This document shows positions 1 to 5,986 of a DNA stretch of 7,885 bases, in pieces. The notes below the pieces were generated by a model that was given only the letters and a program-made list of their open reading frames with translations, was not told where the DNA came from and searched no databases. Within the stretch, counting starts at the first letter, position 1. The number at the start of each line of letters is the position of its first letter. Made by a program: the position numbers and the translations under genes. Origin of the DNA: Prosthecobacter sp. (GTDB lineage: Bacteria > Verrucomicrobiota > Verrucomicrobiia > Verrucomicrobiales > Verrucomicrobiaceae); NCBI GenBank assembly GCA_020216965.1, contig JAIWOJ010000077.1, positions 1-7,885 on the forward strand. The letters are read 5' to 3'.

Positions 1-16
1 ACCACATCTCCGTGGC

Positions 17-57
17 GGGGGGTTGACGGTTGGGGGGGGCGGTTGCATGGGCAGGGG
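17..57 (+). other. Run of G-tracts upstream of ftsY (possible G-quadruplex)
   Basis: Four G-tracts lie just upstream of the ftsY start: six G at 17-22, eight G at 32-39, three G at 49-51 and four G at 54-57. The gaps between them are 9, 9 and 2 bases. The eight-G tract alone could supply two G-quadruplex columns. The last tract ends 24 bases before the chosen start codon, so the run probably lies in the ftsY leader or promoter. That it folds is inference only. An eight-base homopolymer is also prone to slippage and to sequencing error. Confidence 0.35.
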
Positions 58-81
58 CAGCGCATTCTTTCCACCTCATCC

Positions 82-930
82 ATGGCCGGTTTTTTCAGAT
101 CCCTTCTTCAACGATTTACCAAGCCCAACATTGATTGGGATGAGCTGGAGGCTGCGCTCATCGCAGGGGATTTGGGGCCGAAGCTGGCGCTGCGCATCGT
201 GGAGGATCTGCAGGCACAGCAGCGGCAACTGCACGGGGCGGACATCGTGAAAGTGGCGCGGGCGCATGTGCAAAAGATCTTGCCCCAGAGCGTGCCGCCG
301 CTGCTGCCACACCCGGATGGGCGGCCCAAGGTGCTGCTCATCGTGGGGGTGAATGGGGTGGGGAAGACGACCTCTACGGCCAAGCTGGCCCATGGGCTGA
401 AAGGGCAGGGGCATGGGGTGGTGCTGGCGGCGGCGGATACCTTCCGCGCGGCGGCGGTGGAGCAGTTGGAGGTCTGGTCCCAGCGTCTGGGCGTGACGCT
501 GGTGAAAGGGCCGCCGAATAGCGATCCGGCAGCCGTTTGCTTTGAGGGCTATGAGCGCGCGGTGAAGAGTGGGGCGGCCTTCCTGCTGTGCGATACGGCG
601 GGCCGCCTGCACACCAAGCACAATCTGATGGAGGAACTGCGGAAGGTGAACCGTGTGCTTGGACGCAAGGATCCCACCTCCCCCCATGAGGTGATCTTGG
701 TGGTCGATGCGACCACGGGCTCCAATGCCCTGCAGCAGGCGCGTGAGTTTCACAAGGCGGTGCCGCTGACGGGCCTGATCGTCACCAAGCTGGATGGCAG
801 TGGCAAAGGTGGGGTGCTGGTGGCCATCCAACAGGAGTTGGGAGTGCCGACCCGTTTCATCGGGTTAGGGGAGCGCGTGGAGGACTTTCAGCCCTTTGAT
901 CCGGCCCGGTTTGTGGATGAACTGCTGTGA
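82..930 (+). CDS. ftsY: Signal recognition particle receptor FtsY (SRP-GTPase)
   Basis: FtsY is the membrane-associated GTPase that docks the signal recognition particle with its ribosome at the Sec translocon. From the ATG at 82 the protein is 282 aa and complete. An N-domain helical segment covers about residues 1-75. The G domain follows: P-loop GVNGVGKTT at 89-97 (Lys95), the DTFRAAAVEQL insertion-box motif from Asp119, DTAGR at 171-175, and the guanine-specificity motif TKLDG at 235-239 followed by SGKGG. The C-terminal GLGERVEDFQPFD is typical of FtsY rather than Ffh, and there is no Met-rich M domain. The acidic A domain of E. coli FtsY is absent, as in many bacteria. The frame stays open upstream to a TTG at 43, but those 13 residues are not family-like, so I chose the ATG starting MAGFFRSLL. 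No Shine-Dalgarno site precedes it; the leader is pyrimidine-rich and ends in CATCC. The gene converges on mpl with a 10-base gap. Confidence 0.96.
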   Translation: MAGFFRSLLQRFTKPNIDWDELEAALIAGDLGPKLALRIVEDLQAQQRQLHGADIVKVARAHVQKILPQSVPPLLPHPDGRPKVLLIVGVNGVGKTTSTAKLAHGLKGQGHGVVLAAADTFRAAAVEQLEVWSQRLGVTLVKGPPNSDPAAVCFEGYERAVKSGAAFLLCDTAGRLHTKHNLMEELRKVNRVLGRKDPTSPHEVILVVDATTGSNALQQAREFHKAVPLTGLIVTKLDGSGKGGVLVAIQQELGVPTRFIGLGERVEDFQPFDPARFVDELL

Positions 931-940
931 GGCGGCAATC

Positions 941-2314
941 TCAGGCAAGGGCGGCGCTGAGTTTTTCGTGGATGCCATCAAAGCCGCCGTTGCTGAAGAT
1001 GATGATGACATCGCCAGGCGCGCATTCTGCCTTGAGGCGGGCGATGATGGCCTCGGTGCCTGCCTCGTGGTAGCATGGCCTGCCCGCGGCTGCCACGGCG
1101 GCGGCGACCGCGTTCACGTCCAGGCGCTCTGCGGCGGGCACTTTTTCGGGATTGGCGACGGCGGCGATGACGCTGCCATCCGCCTCACGCAGCGCCTCGA
1201 TGAGTTGGGGCTGCAGCACCTTGCGCCTGCTGGTATTGGAGCGGGGCTCAAAGACGGCCCAGAGGCGGCGTCCAGGGTATTTCTGGCGGAAGCCACGCAG
1301 CGTCTCACGGATCGCGGTGGGGTGGTGGCCAAAGTCGTCGATGAGGGTGATGCCATTGACCTCGGCGCGCACGGTCTGGCGGCGGCGCACGCCGCGAAAG
1401 CTGGCTAGCCCTGCGCGGATTTCCTCATCCCTCAGCCCGCCATGGCGTGCGGCAGCCACGCACATGGCGGCATTGCGCACGTTAAATTCACCAATCATCG
1501 GCAGGGTGAAGGCCACGCCATTGAGGGTGAAGGAGGTGCTCTCTGGCCCGGCCTCTGTGATGACGATGCGCTCGCTGCAGCCTGCCCCAAGGCCGATGGT
1601 TTTGACGGGAGCGTAGCTTTTGAGGCTGAGGCAGTTGGCGTCATCCCCATTGAGCAGCACCAGGCCATTGCGCGGCACGGTATTGAGCAGGCGCTGAAAG
1701 GTCAGCTTGATGTCATCCAGCGTGGGAAAGATGTCGGCGTGGTCAAACTCGATGTTATTGACGATGGCGCACTCTGGCAGGTAGTGGAGGAATTTGCTGC
1801 GCTTATCAAAGTAGGCCGTGTCATACTCATCCCCCTCGATGACGAAGATTTCGCTGTGGTTGAAGCGTGCGCCGCTGGGCAGGTTTTCAGGCACGCCGCC
1901 GATCATGTAGCCTGGATTTTTCCCGGCCTGTTCAAAGAGCCAGGCCAGCAGGGTCGTCGTGGTGGTTTTGCCGTGGGTGCCGCTGATGACAAAGCTGCGT
2001 TTGCCCTGGATGACCTCACGCCGGAGCATCTCTGCCATGCTGGTGTAGGGCAGGCGGCGCTCCAGCATGGTCTCTAGCTCCTCATTGCCGCGGCTGATGG
2101 CGTTTCCTACCACAAAGAGGTCTGCCTTGGCTGGCAAGTTGGCCGCTTTGTAGCCCTCTGTCACGGTGATGCCAGCCTCACGCAAAACCTCAGACATGGG
2201 GGGATACACCTTTTCATCGGAGCCGCTAATGCTGTAGCCGAGCTGGCGCATGGCGACGGCGGTGGAGCCCATGGCGGTGCCGCAGATACCGATGAAGTGA
2301 AGGTGCTTGGACAT
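941..2314 (-). CDS. mpl: UDP-N-acetylmuramate:L-alanyl-gamma-D-glutamyl-meso-diaminopimelate ligase Mpl
   Basis: Mpl joins the recovered tripeptide L-Ala-gamma-D-Glu-meso-DAP to UDP-MurNAc in the cytoplasm, using ATP, so cell-wall fragments re-enter peptidoglycan synthesis. The protein is 457 aa, a full Mur-ligase length. Visible in order are the N-terminal nucleotide-binding turn HFIGICGTAMGS (6-17), the ATP P-loop GTHGKTTTT at 112-120 (Lys116), and EGDEYDTAYFDKRSKF (160-175). Next come NNIEFDHAD (186-194), GEFNVRN (275-281), DDFGHHPTAI (326-335) and EPRSN (356-360). The EYDTAYFDKRSKF block and GICGT turn mark Mpl rather than MurC, which is the main alternative. The ATG at 2314 places the glycine turn at the usual distance from the N-terminus. 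No Shine-Dalgarno site is present; CATCC lies 3 bases before the start. The gene is divergent from the phosphofructokinase gene and convergent with ftsY, and has no mur or recycling gene beside it. Its presence implies DAP-type peptidoglycan. Confidence 0.95.
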   Translation of the reverse strand: MSKHLHFIGICGTAMGSTAVAMRQLGYSISGSDEKVYPPMSEVLREAGITVTEGYKAANLPAKADLFVVGNAISRGNEELETMLERRLPYTSMAEMLRREVIQGKRSFVISGTHGKTTTTTLLAWLFEQAGKNPGYMIGGVPENLPSGARFNHSEIFVIEGDEYDTAYFDKRSKFLHYLPECAIVNNIEFDHADIFPTLDDIKLTFQRLLNTVPRNGLVLLNGDDANCLSLKSYAPVKTIGLGAGCSERIVITEAGPESTSFTLNGVAFTLPMIGEFNVRNAAMCVAAARHGGLRDEEIRAGLASFRGVRRRQTVRAEVNGITLIDDFGHHPTAIRETLRGFRQKYPGRRLWAVFEPRSNTSRRKVLQPQLIEALREADGSVIAAVANPEKVPAAERLDVNAVAAAVAAAGRPCYHEAGTEAIIARLKAECAPGDVIIIFSNGGFDGIHEKLSAALA

Positions 2315-2470
2315 GAGGGATGGGCAGAGAGTGCCGAGAGGCGTCAGTGGGGGAAAAGATGGGAAGCGCAGGGCGTAAAGCAGGACTCAGGAGCGTCAAG
2401 CAGTTCTGCCCGCAATCCGGCGCGCAAGTGGAAACTGGCACCGCACCTGCTTTGCAAAAATGCAACAGCC
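2315..2470. promoter_or_regulatory. Divergent intergenic region between mpl and the phosphofructokinase gene
   Basis: This 156-base stretch should carry the promoters of both flanking genes, since they are transcribed away from each other. I see no convincing sigma-70 pair in either direction. On the minus strand TTGACG (2399-2394) has a fair -35 match, but the hexamer 16 bases downstream (TACGCC, 2377-2372) is a poor -10. The only AT-rich feature is the palindrome at 2452-2465. The phosphofructokinase frame has no stop codon through this region, which I take as a GC-rich artefact rather than coding sequence. Confidence 0.5.
2452..2465. repeat. Perfect inverted repeat TTGCA-AAAA-TGCAA, candidate operator or leader hairpin
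   Basis: Two perfectly complementary 5-base arms (2452-2456 and 2461-2465) flank four A residues. The repeat ends 5 bases before the phosphofructokinase ATG at 2471. It could be a binding site for a dimeric regulator in this divergent region, or a small hairpin in the mRNA at the place where a ribosome binding site would normally lie. The arms also read as a TGCAA direct repeat. No matching second site was noticed in the window, so its function is inferred from symmetry and position only. Confidence 0.35.
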
Positions 2471-3763
2471 ATGCAGCACGTCCCGATTTCTAACCTGGGT
2501 TTGGCCCAATTTGAGTCCCCCATTCACCAGATCGGGGCGGTGGAGGCCCCCTTTAAGGAAGATGCGCGTGACCGCGTGCTCTATGATAGCAGCCTGCGCA
2601 GTCTTGAGCAGCCAGGGCAGGGCATGACCTTTGAGGAGGCTGGCCCCAGGGAGCGGCTGTTCTTTGATCCCCCGCGGACGACGGTGGGCATCGTCACCTG
2701 CGGCGGTCTGTGCCCAGGGCTCAATGACATCATCCGCGGCATCGTGAATCAGTGTCATCGGCAGTATGGGGTGACGCGGACGTATGGCTTCCGCTACGGT
2801 TATGAGGGGCTGGTGCAGCGTTATGGGCATACGCCACTGCTGCTGCGGCCTGAGTCGGTGGCGCAGATTCACACCTTTGGCGGCACCATTCTCGGCAGTT
2901 CACGCGGTCAGCAGCCCGTCTCGGATATGGTGGAGACGCTGGAGGACATGGGCATTGACATTCTCTTTGTGATCGGCGGCGACGGCACGCTCCGGGGGGC
3001 TTCTGCCTTAGTCCAGGAGATTCAGCGCCGCGGCCTGCGCAAGGCGGTCGTGGGCATTCCCAAGACGATCGACAATGACATCATGTTCCTGGACAAGAGC
3101 TTCGGCTTTGAGACGGCGTTTGCGGAGGCGGTGAACGCGGTGAAATGCGCCTACACGGAGGCTTGTGGGGCGGTGAATGGGGTGGGGCTGCTGAAGCTGA
3201 TGGGGCGTGATAGCGGCTTCATCGCGTGCTTTGCCGCGCTGGCAGGTAGCAATGTGGATTATGTGCTCATTCCAGAGGTGCCCTTTACGTTGCAGGGGAC
3301 CGGCGGGCTTTTGGAATCTCTACGTTACCGGCTGGCAAAGCGCGGGCAGGCGGTCATCGTCGTGGCGGAAGGGGCAGGGCAGGAATTGCTGAAGACGGAT
3401 GGCAGCACGGATGCCAGCGGCAATAAGCGCTACGGAGACATCGGCCTATTCCTCAAGGATGAGATCCAAGCCTTCTTCAAATCCCGCCGCATGGAGGTGA
3501 ACCTGAAGTACATCGACCCCAGCTACATCGTGCGCAGCGTGCCCGCCAATGCCCAGGATAACGTGTACTGCTCCCGCCTGGCGCAGGCTGCTGTCCATGC
3601 GGCGATGGCGGGAAAGACGGATATGCTCGTGGGGCGTTGGCACGGGTCCTTTGTGCATCTGCCGCTGGCGATGGTCGCGCAGGGACGCCGCAAGGTGGAT
3701 CCGAATAGTGAGCTGTGGCACGCTGTTTTAGAGAGCACAGGCCAGCCTGCACGGTGGTCTTGA
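2471..3763 (+). CDS. 6-phosphofructokinase, group II (plant-like), predicted ATP-dependent
   Basis: This enzyme phosphorylates fructose 6-phosphate at C1, the committing step of glycolysis. From the ATG at 2471 it is 430 aa. About 70 N-terminal residues precede the kinase core, which starts at TVGIVTCGGLCPGLND (71-86). Key motifs are GGDGT (169-173), PKTIDND (197-203) with the likely catalytic base Asp201, MGRDSGF (244-250), PEVPF (268-272), AEGAGQE (299-305) and the sugar-phosphate segment around Arg355. By alignment to E. coli PfkA, residue 104 is Gly (Gly172) and residue 124 is Lys (Lys198). Pyrophosphate-dependent enzymes have Asp at the first site, and the Gly/Lys pair is seen in plant and trypanosome ATP-dependent enzymes. 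I therefore predict ATP as donor, on motif evidence only. The frame stays open to 2297, but that extension overlaps the 5' end of mpl and does not look like the family. There is no Shine-Dalgarno site. The gene converges on the small gene after pgi with a 21-base gap. Confidence 0.93.
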   Translation: MQHVPISNLGLAQFESPIHQIGAVEAPFKEDARDRVLYDSSLRSLEQPGQGMTFEEAGPRERLFFDPPRTTVGIVTCGGLCPGLNDIIRGIVNQCHRQYGVTRTYGFRYGYEGLVQRYGHTPLLLRPESVAQIHTFGGTILGSSRGQQPVSDMVETLEDMGIDILFVIGGDGTLRGASALVQEIQRRGLRKAVVGIPKTIDNDIMFLDKSFGFETAFAEAVNAVKCAYTEACGAVNGVGLLKLMGRDSGFIACFAALAGSNVDYVLIPEVPFTLQGTGGLLESLRYRLAKRGQAVIVVAEGAGQELLKTDGSTDASGNKRYGDIGLFLKDEIQAFFKSRRMEVNLKYIDPSYIVRSVPANAQDNVYCSRLAQAAVHAAMAGKTDMLVGRWHGSFVHLPLAMVAQGRRKVDPNSELWHAVLESTGQPARWS

Positions 3764-3784
3764 GCTTGCTCCCGTGCTGCTGCT

Positions 3785-4219
3785 TCAGCGCCGCACGATG
3801 ACGCTGCCATTGGCAAAGTGCAGGAGCCGATTTTTTAGCCCACGGCGGCTTTGGCGGTGAATGGCGACCGGCGTTTCGCCGATGCGTAGCTGGGTCTCAG
3901 GCGGGGCGGCTGGGGTGGGGATCCAGTCTAGCTGCCACCAGGAGGTGCCTGCGATTTCACCCTCAGCACAGCTCACATATTCTAGGGAAAGGAGCTTGCC
4001 AGGATGGCGGGGGGCCTCCCGGCGCTCTTTGTCGCGCAGATAATCCGCGAAATCCTTGGTGTAAATGATGCCACAGGGGTGGCGGCGCATTTCCAGGGGC
4101 ATGATGTCAGGGATTGTGAATAAGTCCAATAAGCCTGACTCTCCTGCCTGAGCAAGGGGCATTTCACCCTCTTGCTCAGCGCCTGCGCTGCTTTCTGCTG
4201 CCGAGGCACCCCCAGCCAC
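3785..4219 (-). CDS. Uncharacterised small protein downstream of pgi
   Basis: I do not recognise this family. The frame opens with GTG at 4219, directly after an in-frame TGA and 7 bases past the pgi stop, giving 144 aa. The first 19 residues are a low-complexity Ala/Gly/Glu/Ser stretch. A better start may be the ATG at 4162 (125 aa), because AGAGGG lies 4 bases before it. The later part looks like a real soluble domain, with blocks MRRHPCGIIYTKDFADYL (44-61), KLLSLEYVSCAEGEIAG (75-91), SWWQLDWIPTP (93-103) and a C-terminal LLHFANGSVIVRR (132-144). It has one Cys in each of the first two blocks, no signal peptide and no membrane segment. The close spacing and shared strand suggest co-transcription with pgi. 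A role in sugar metabolism cannot be read from the sequence. The absence of a strong competing frame and the tight packing favour a real gene. Confidence 0.7.
   Translation of the reverse strand: MAGGASAAESSAGAEQEGEMPLAQAGESGLLDLFTIPDIMPLEMRRHPCGIIYTKDFADYLRDKERREAPRHPGKLLSLEYVSCAEGEIAGTSWWQLDWIPTPAAPPETQLRIGETPVAIHRQSRRGLKNRLLHFANGSVIVRR
4167..4172 (-). promoter_or_regulatory. Candidate ribosome binding site for an internal ATG of the small gene after pgi
   Basis: On the minus strand AGAGGG is followed by TGAA and then the ATG at 4162. The GTG at 4219 has only a weak GAG upstream. This site is the reason to consider the shorter, 125-residue form, which drops the Ala/Ser/Glu-rich N-terminus. 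Confidence 0.4.
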
Positions 4220-4226
4220 TCAAGCT

Positions 4227-5792
4227 CTACGCTGAAAAGGTATCCTCTGCAGCCGTCGCACCGTGGGTGACCTGCGCGCGACCGTTGGCGGCTAGGTGGT
4301 TGAGCATGTGCCAGGCGTCCTCGGGGTCCACCCCAGCAGCGGCGGCGAGGACCTCTGCGGTGGCAGGTTGGGCGCTGAGCGCGGCGGCCACCTTTTTCAT
4401 CTGGGCTAGGAAGTCGCCTGCGGCTTTCTTGCCGGCCTCCACGCCGGGCTGATGGTAGGCATTCACATTCACCAGAGAGGCGTAAAAGCCCACGGCGCGC
4501 TCAAAGAGGCCGACCAACATGCCGAGGCTAAAGGCACTGACCTCTGGGATGGTCAGGGTGATGGACTCGCGCCCTTTGTCCGCCAGGGCCTTGCGGGTGC
4601 CGCGCAGGAAGCCCTGGAGGTAATCGCCGCTGGTGAAGCCGGGCTCCACCTCGATGCCTGCGGTGTCGCGCGCTTTGGCGACCTCAATGAAGGTCACGAA
4701 GAAATTATTCACTCCATCCCGGAGCTGCTGGACATAGGCGTGCTGGTCGGTGGAGCCTTTGTTTCCATACACGGCGATGCCCTGATTCACCACTTTGCCA
4801 TCCAAGTCGTGCTCCTTGCCCAGGGACTCCATGACGAGTTGTTGCAGGTATTTGGAGAAGAGCACCAGCCGGTCCTTGTAGGGCAGCACCACCATGTCTT
4901 TCATGCCGCGGCCAGCGCCTGCGCTGTACCACATGAGGGCGAGCAGCATGGCGGCGTTTTCACGCACAGGGCGGCAGCGTGTCTCTGCATCCATGGCAGC
5001 GGCACCTGCCAGGAAGCCGCGCACGTCCACGCCCTGGAGGGCGGCGGCGATGGTGCCCACGGCGCTCATCACGCTGGTGCGTCCGCCTACCCAGTCCCAC
5101 ATGGGGAAGCGCGCCAGCCAGCCTTGCGCAATGGCGTGCCTGTCCAGCTCACTGCCTGGGCCGGTGACGGCGACGGCATGTTTGGGAAAATCTAGCCCTA
5201 GAGCGCGGTAGGCGGCTTCTGCCTCCAACATGCCATTGCGCGTCTCTTTGGTGCCGCCGGACTTGGAGATGACCAGGGTGAGGGTCGTCGCTAATCCAGA
5301 ACCGATCTGGGCGAGGGTGCGGTCCATGCCATCCGGGTCGGTGTTGTCAAAGAAATCGATGGCCATGGGGGGATTGGCCGGGGTGATGGCCTGGGCCACG
5401 AGTTGCGGTCCCAGGGCAGAGCCGCCAATGCCCACCACGAGCACGCGGGTGAATTTTTCCCCGTTGGCTGCCCTGATGGCACCGCTGTGGATGTCTTCGG
5501 CAAACTTCAGCGTGGCATCCAGGGTGCTGGTGATCTCAGCCTGAAGTTCCGCAGGGGCCAGGGAGGCATCCCGCAGCCAGTAGTGACCGACCATGCGGCC
5601 CTCATCCGGGTTGGCGATGGCCCCTTGCTCAAGGGCGTGCATATCCGCAAAGGCTTTCTCGATCCCGCCGCTCAAGCGCTCAAAGAGGCTATCCTCAAAG
5701 GCCATGCGGCTGATGTCGATGCTGAACCCGAGGGCGGGATAGCGGGTGAGGTATTTCTGAAACCGAGGCCAGAGTGAGTTGGGTGTGCTCAT
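4227..5792 (-). CDS. pgi: Glucose-6-phosphate isomerase
   Basis: Pgi interconverts glucose 6-phosphate and fructose 6-phosphate in the cytoplasm. From the ATG at 5792 it is 521 aa and complete. Visible are the first SIS-fold phosphate-binding segment [10 protein letters not shown] (120-129), SKSGGTKET (176-184), the family signature around DWVGGRTS (233-240), Glu322 in MESLGKE, His351 in [10 protein letters not shown] and Lys455 in [10 protein letters not shown]. These three match the base, ring-opening His and active-site Lys of the family. After about residue 460 a 60-residue tail ([16 protein letters not shown] and a helix ending LAANGRAQV) resembles the small helical, winged-helix-like extension I recall from cyanobacterial Pgi. 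It is therefore probably normal for this branch. A TTG at 5837 would add 15 unconserved residues, so I rejected it. No Shine-Dalgarno site is present; CATCC lies 4 bases before the start. It leads a two-gene unit and sits near the phosphofructokinase gene, the next glycolytic step, on the opposite strand. Confidence 0.96.
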   Translation of the reverse strand: MSTPNSLWPRFQKYLTRYPALGFSIDISRMAFEDSLFERLSGGIEKAFADMHALEQGAIANPDEGRMVGHYWLRDASLAPAELQAEITSTLDATLKFAEDIHSGAIRAANGEKFTRVLVVGIGGSALGPQLVAQAITPANPPMAIDFFDNTDPDGMDRTLAQIGSGLATTLTLVISKSGGTKETRNGMLEAEAAYRALGLDFPKHAVAVTGPGSELDRHAIAQGWLARFPMWDWVGGRTSVMSAVGTIAAALQGVDVRGFLAGAAAMDAETRCRPVRENAAMLLALMWYSAGAGRGMKDMVVLPYKDRLVLFSKYLQQLVMESLGKEHDLDGKVVNQGIAVYGNKGSTDQHAYVQQLRDGVNNFFVTFIEVAKARDTAGIEVEPGFTSGDYLQGFLRGTRKALADKGRESITLTIPEVSAFSLGMLVGLFERAVGFYASLVNVNAYHQPGVEAGKKAAGDFLAQMKKVAAALSAQPATAEVLAAAAGVDPEDAWHMLNHLAANGRAQVTHGATAAEDTFSA

Positions 5793-5986
5793 GAGTGGAT
5801 GCGGCAGGTATGGAGCACGCCGCCTGCCAGGGCGCAACCTCGTTTGCCGCCGGGTGGGCTTGGCGTGCCATGAAAATCATTCTGCCAGAGCATGAGCGGC
5901 GCTGGTGGATGCTGGATAGGTGCAGGCGCGCTGCAGTGGGCAGAGACCGTGCGTCTGCTGCGTTTCTTCAGGGTGCCATCCAGCCC
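5793..5986. promoter_or_regulatory. Divergent intergenic region between pgi and the sulfatase gene
   Basis: This 194-base region must hold the start signals for the leftward pgi unit and the rightward sulfatase unit. I find no clear -35/-10 pair. It has some symmetry: GGCAGG (5803-5808) pairs with CCTGCC (5823-5828) in the pgi leader. GCACGCC (5815-5821) is the reverse complement of GGCGTGC (5862-5868). The latter sits inside the near-palindrome TGGC-GT-GCCA (5861-5870). In GC-rich DNA such short repeats arise easily, so they are only candidates for operator or hairpin function. The sulfatase frame is open through the whole region, with an extra in-frame ATG at 5870, but that extension has no protein-like character. 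Confidence 0.45.

Noticed and set aside
76..831. Long minus-strand open frame (251 codons) opposite ftsY
   Set aside because: It lies wholly antisense to a clear ftsY, is rich in His, Arg and Gln as expected from complementing GC-rich codons, and shows no domain.
1442..2077. Plus-strand open frame (211 codons) opposite mpl
   Set aside because: It is antisense to conserved Mpl motifs and composition-driven; no family resemblance.
941..2314. Annotation of the Mur ligase as MurC
   Set aside because: The EYDTAYFDKRSKF block and the GICGT turn are Mpl hallmarks; MurC differs at both.
2372..2399. Possible minus-strand sigma-70 promoter (TTGACG, 16 bases, TACGCC) for mpl
   Set aside because: The -35 hexamer is fair, but the -10 matches only two of six consensus positions, so I do not list it as a promoter feature.
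2297..2470. Longer start for the phosphofructokinase (58 extra codons)
   Set aside because: The extension would overlap the start of mpl on the other strand and reads as low-information Arg/Lys/Ser sequence. The ATG at 2471 is the natural start.
3762..3771. Inverted repeat GAGC-TT-GCTC at the phosphofructokinase stop as a terminator
   Set aside because: The arms are 4 bases, the loop is 2 bases and no T-run follows; too weak for an intrinsic terminator.
4452..5195. Long plus-strand open frame (247 codons) opposite pgi
   Set aside because: It is a complement shadow of a well-supported pgi, with His/Gly/Val-rich low-information sequence and no recognisable motif.
5795..5986. Longer start for the sulfatase (64 extra codons, with an ATG at 5870)
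   Set aside because: It would bury the clear signal peptide starting at 5987 behind an Arg/Trp-rich stretch that does not resemble any targeting sequence.
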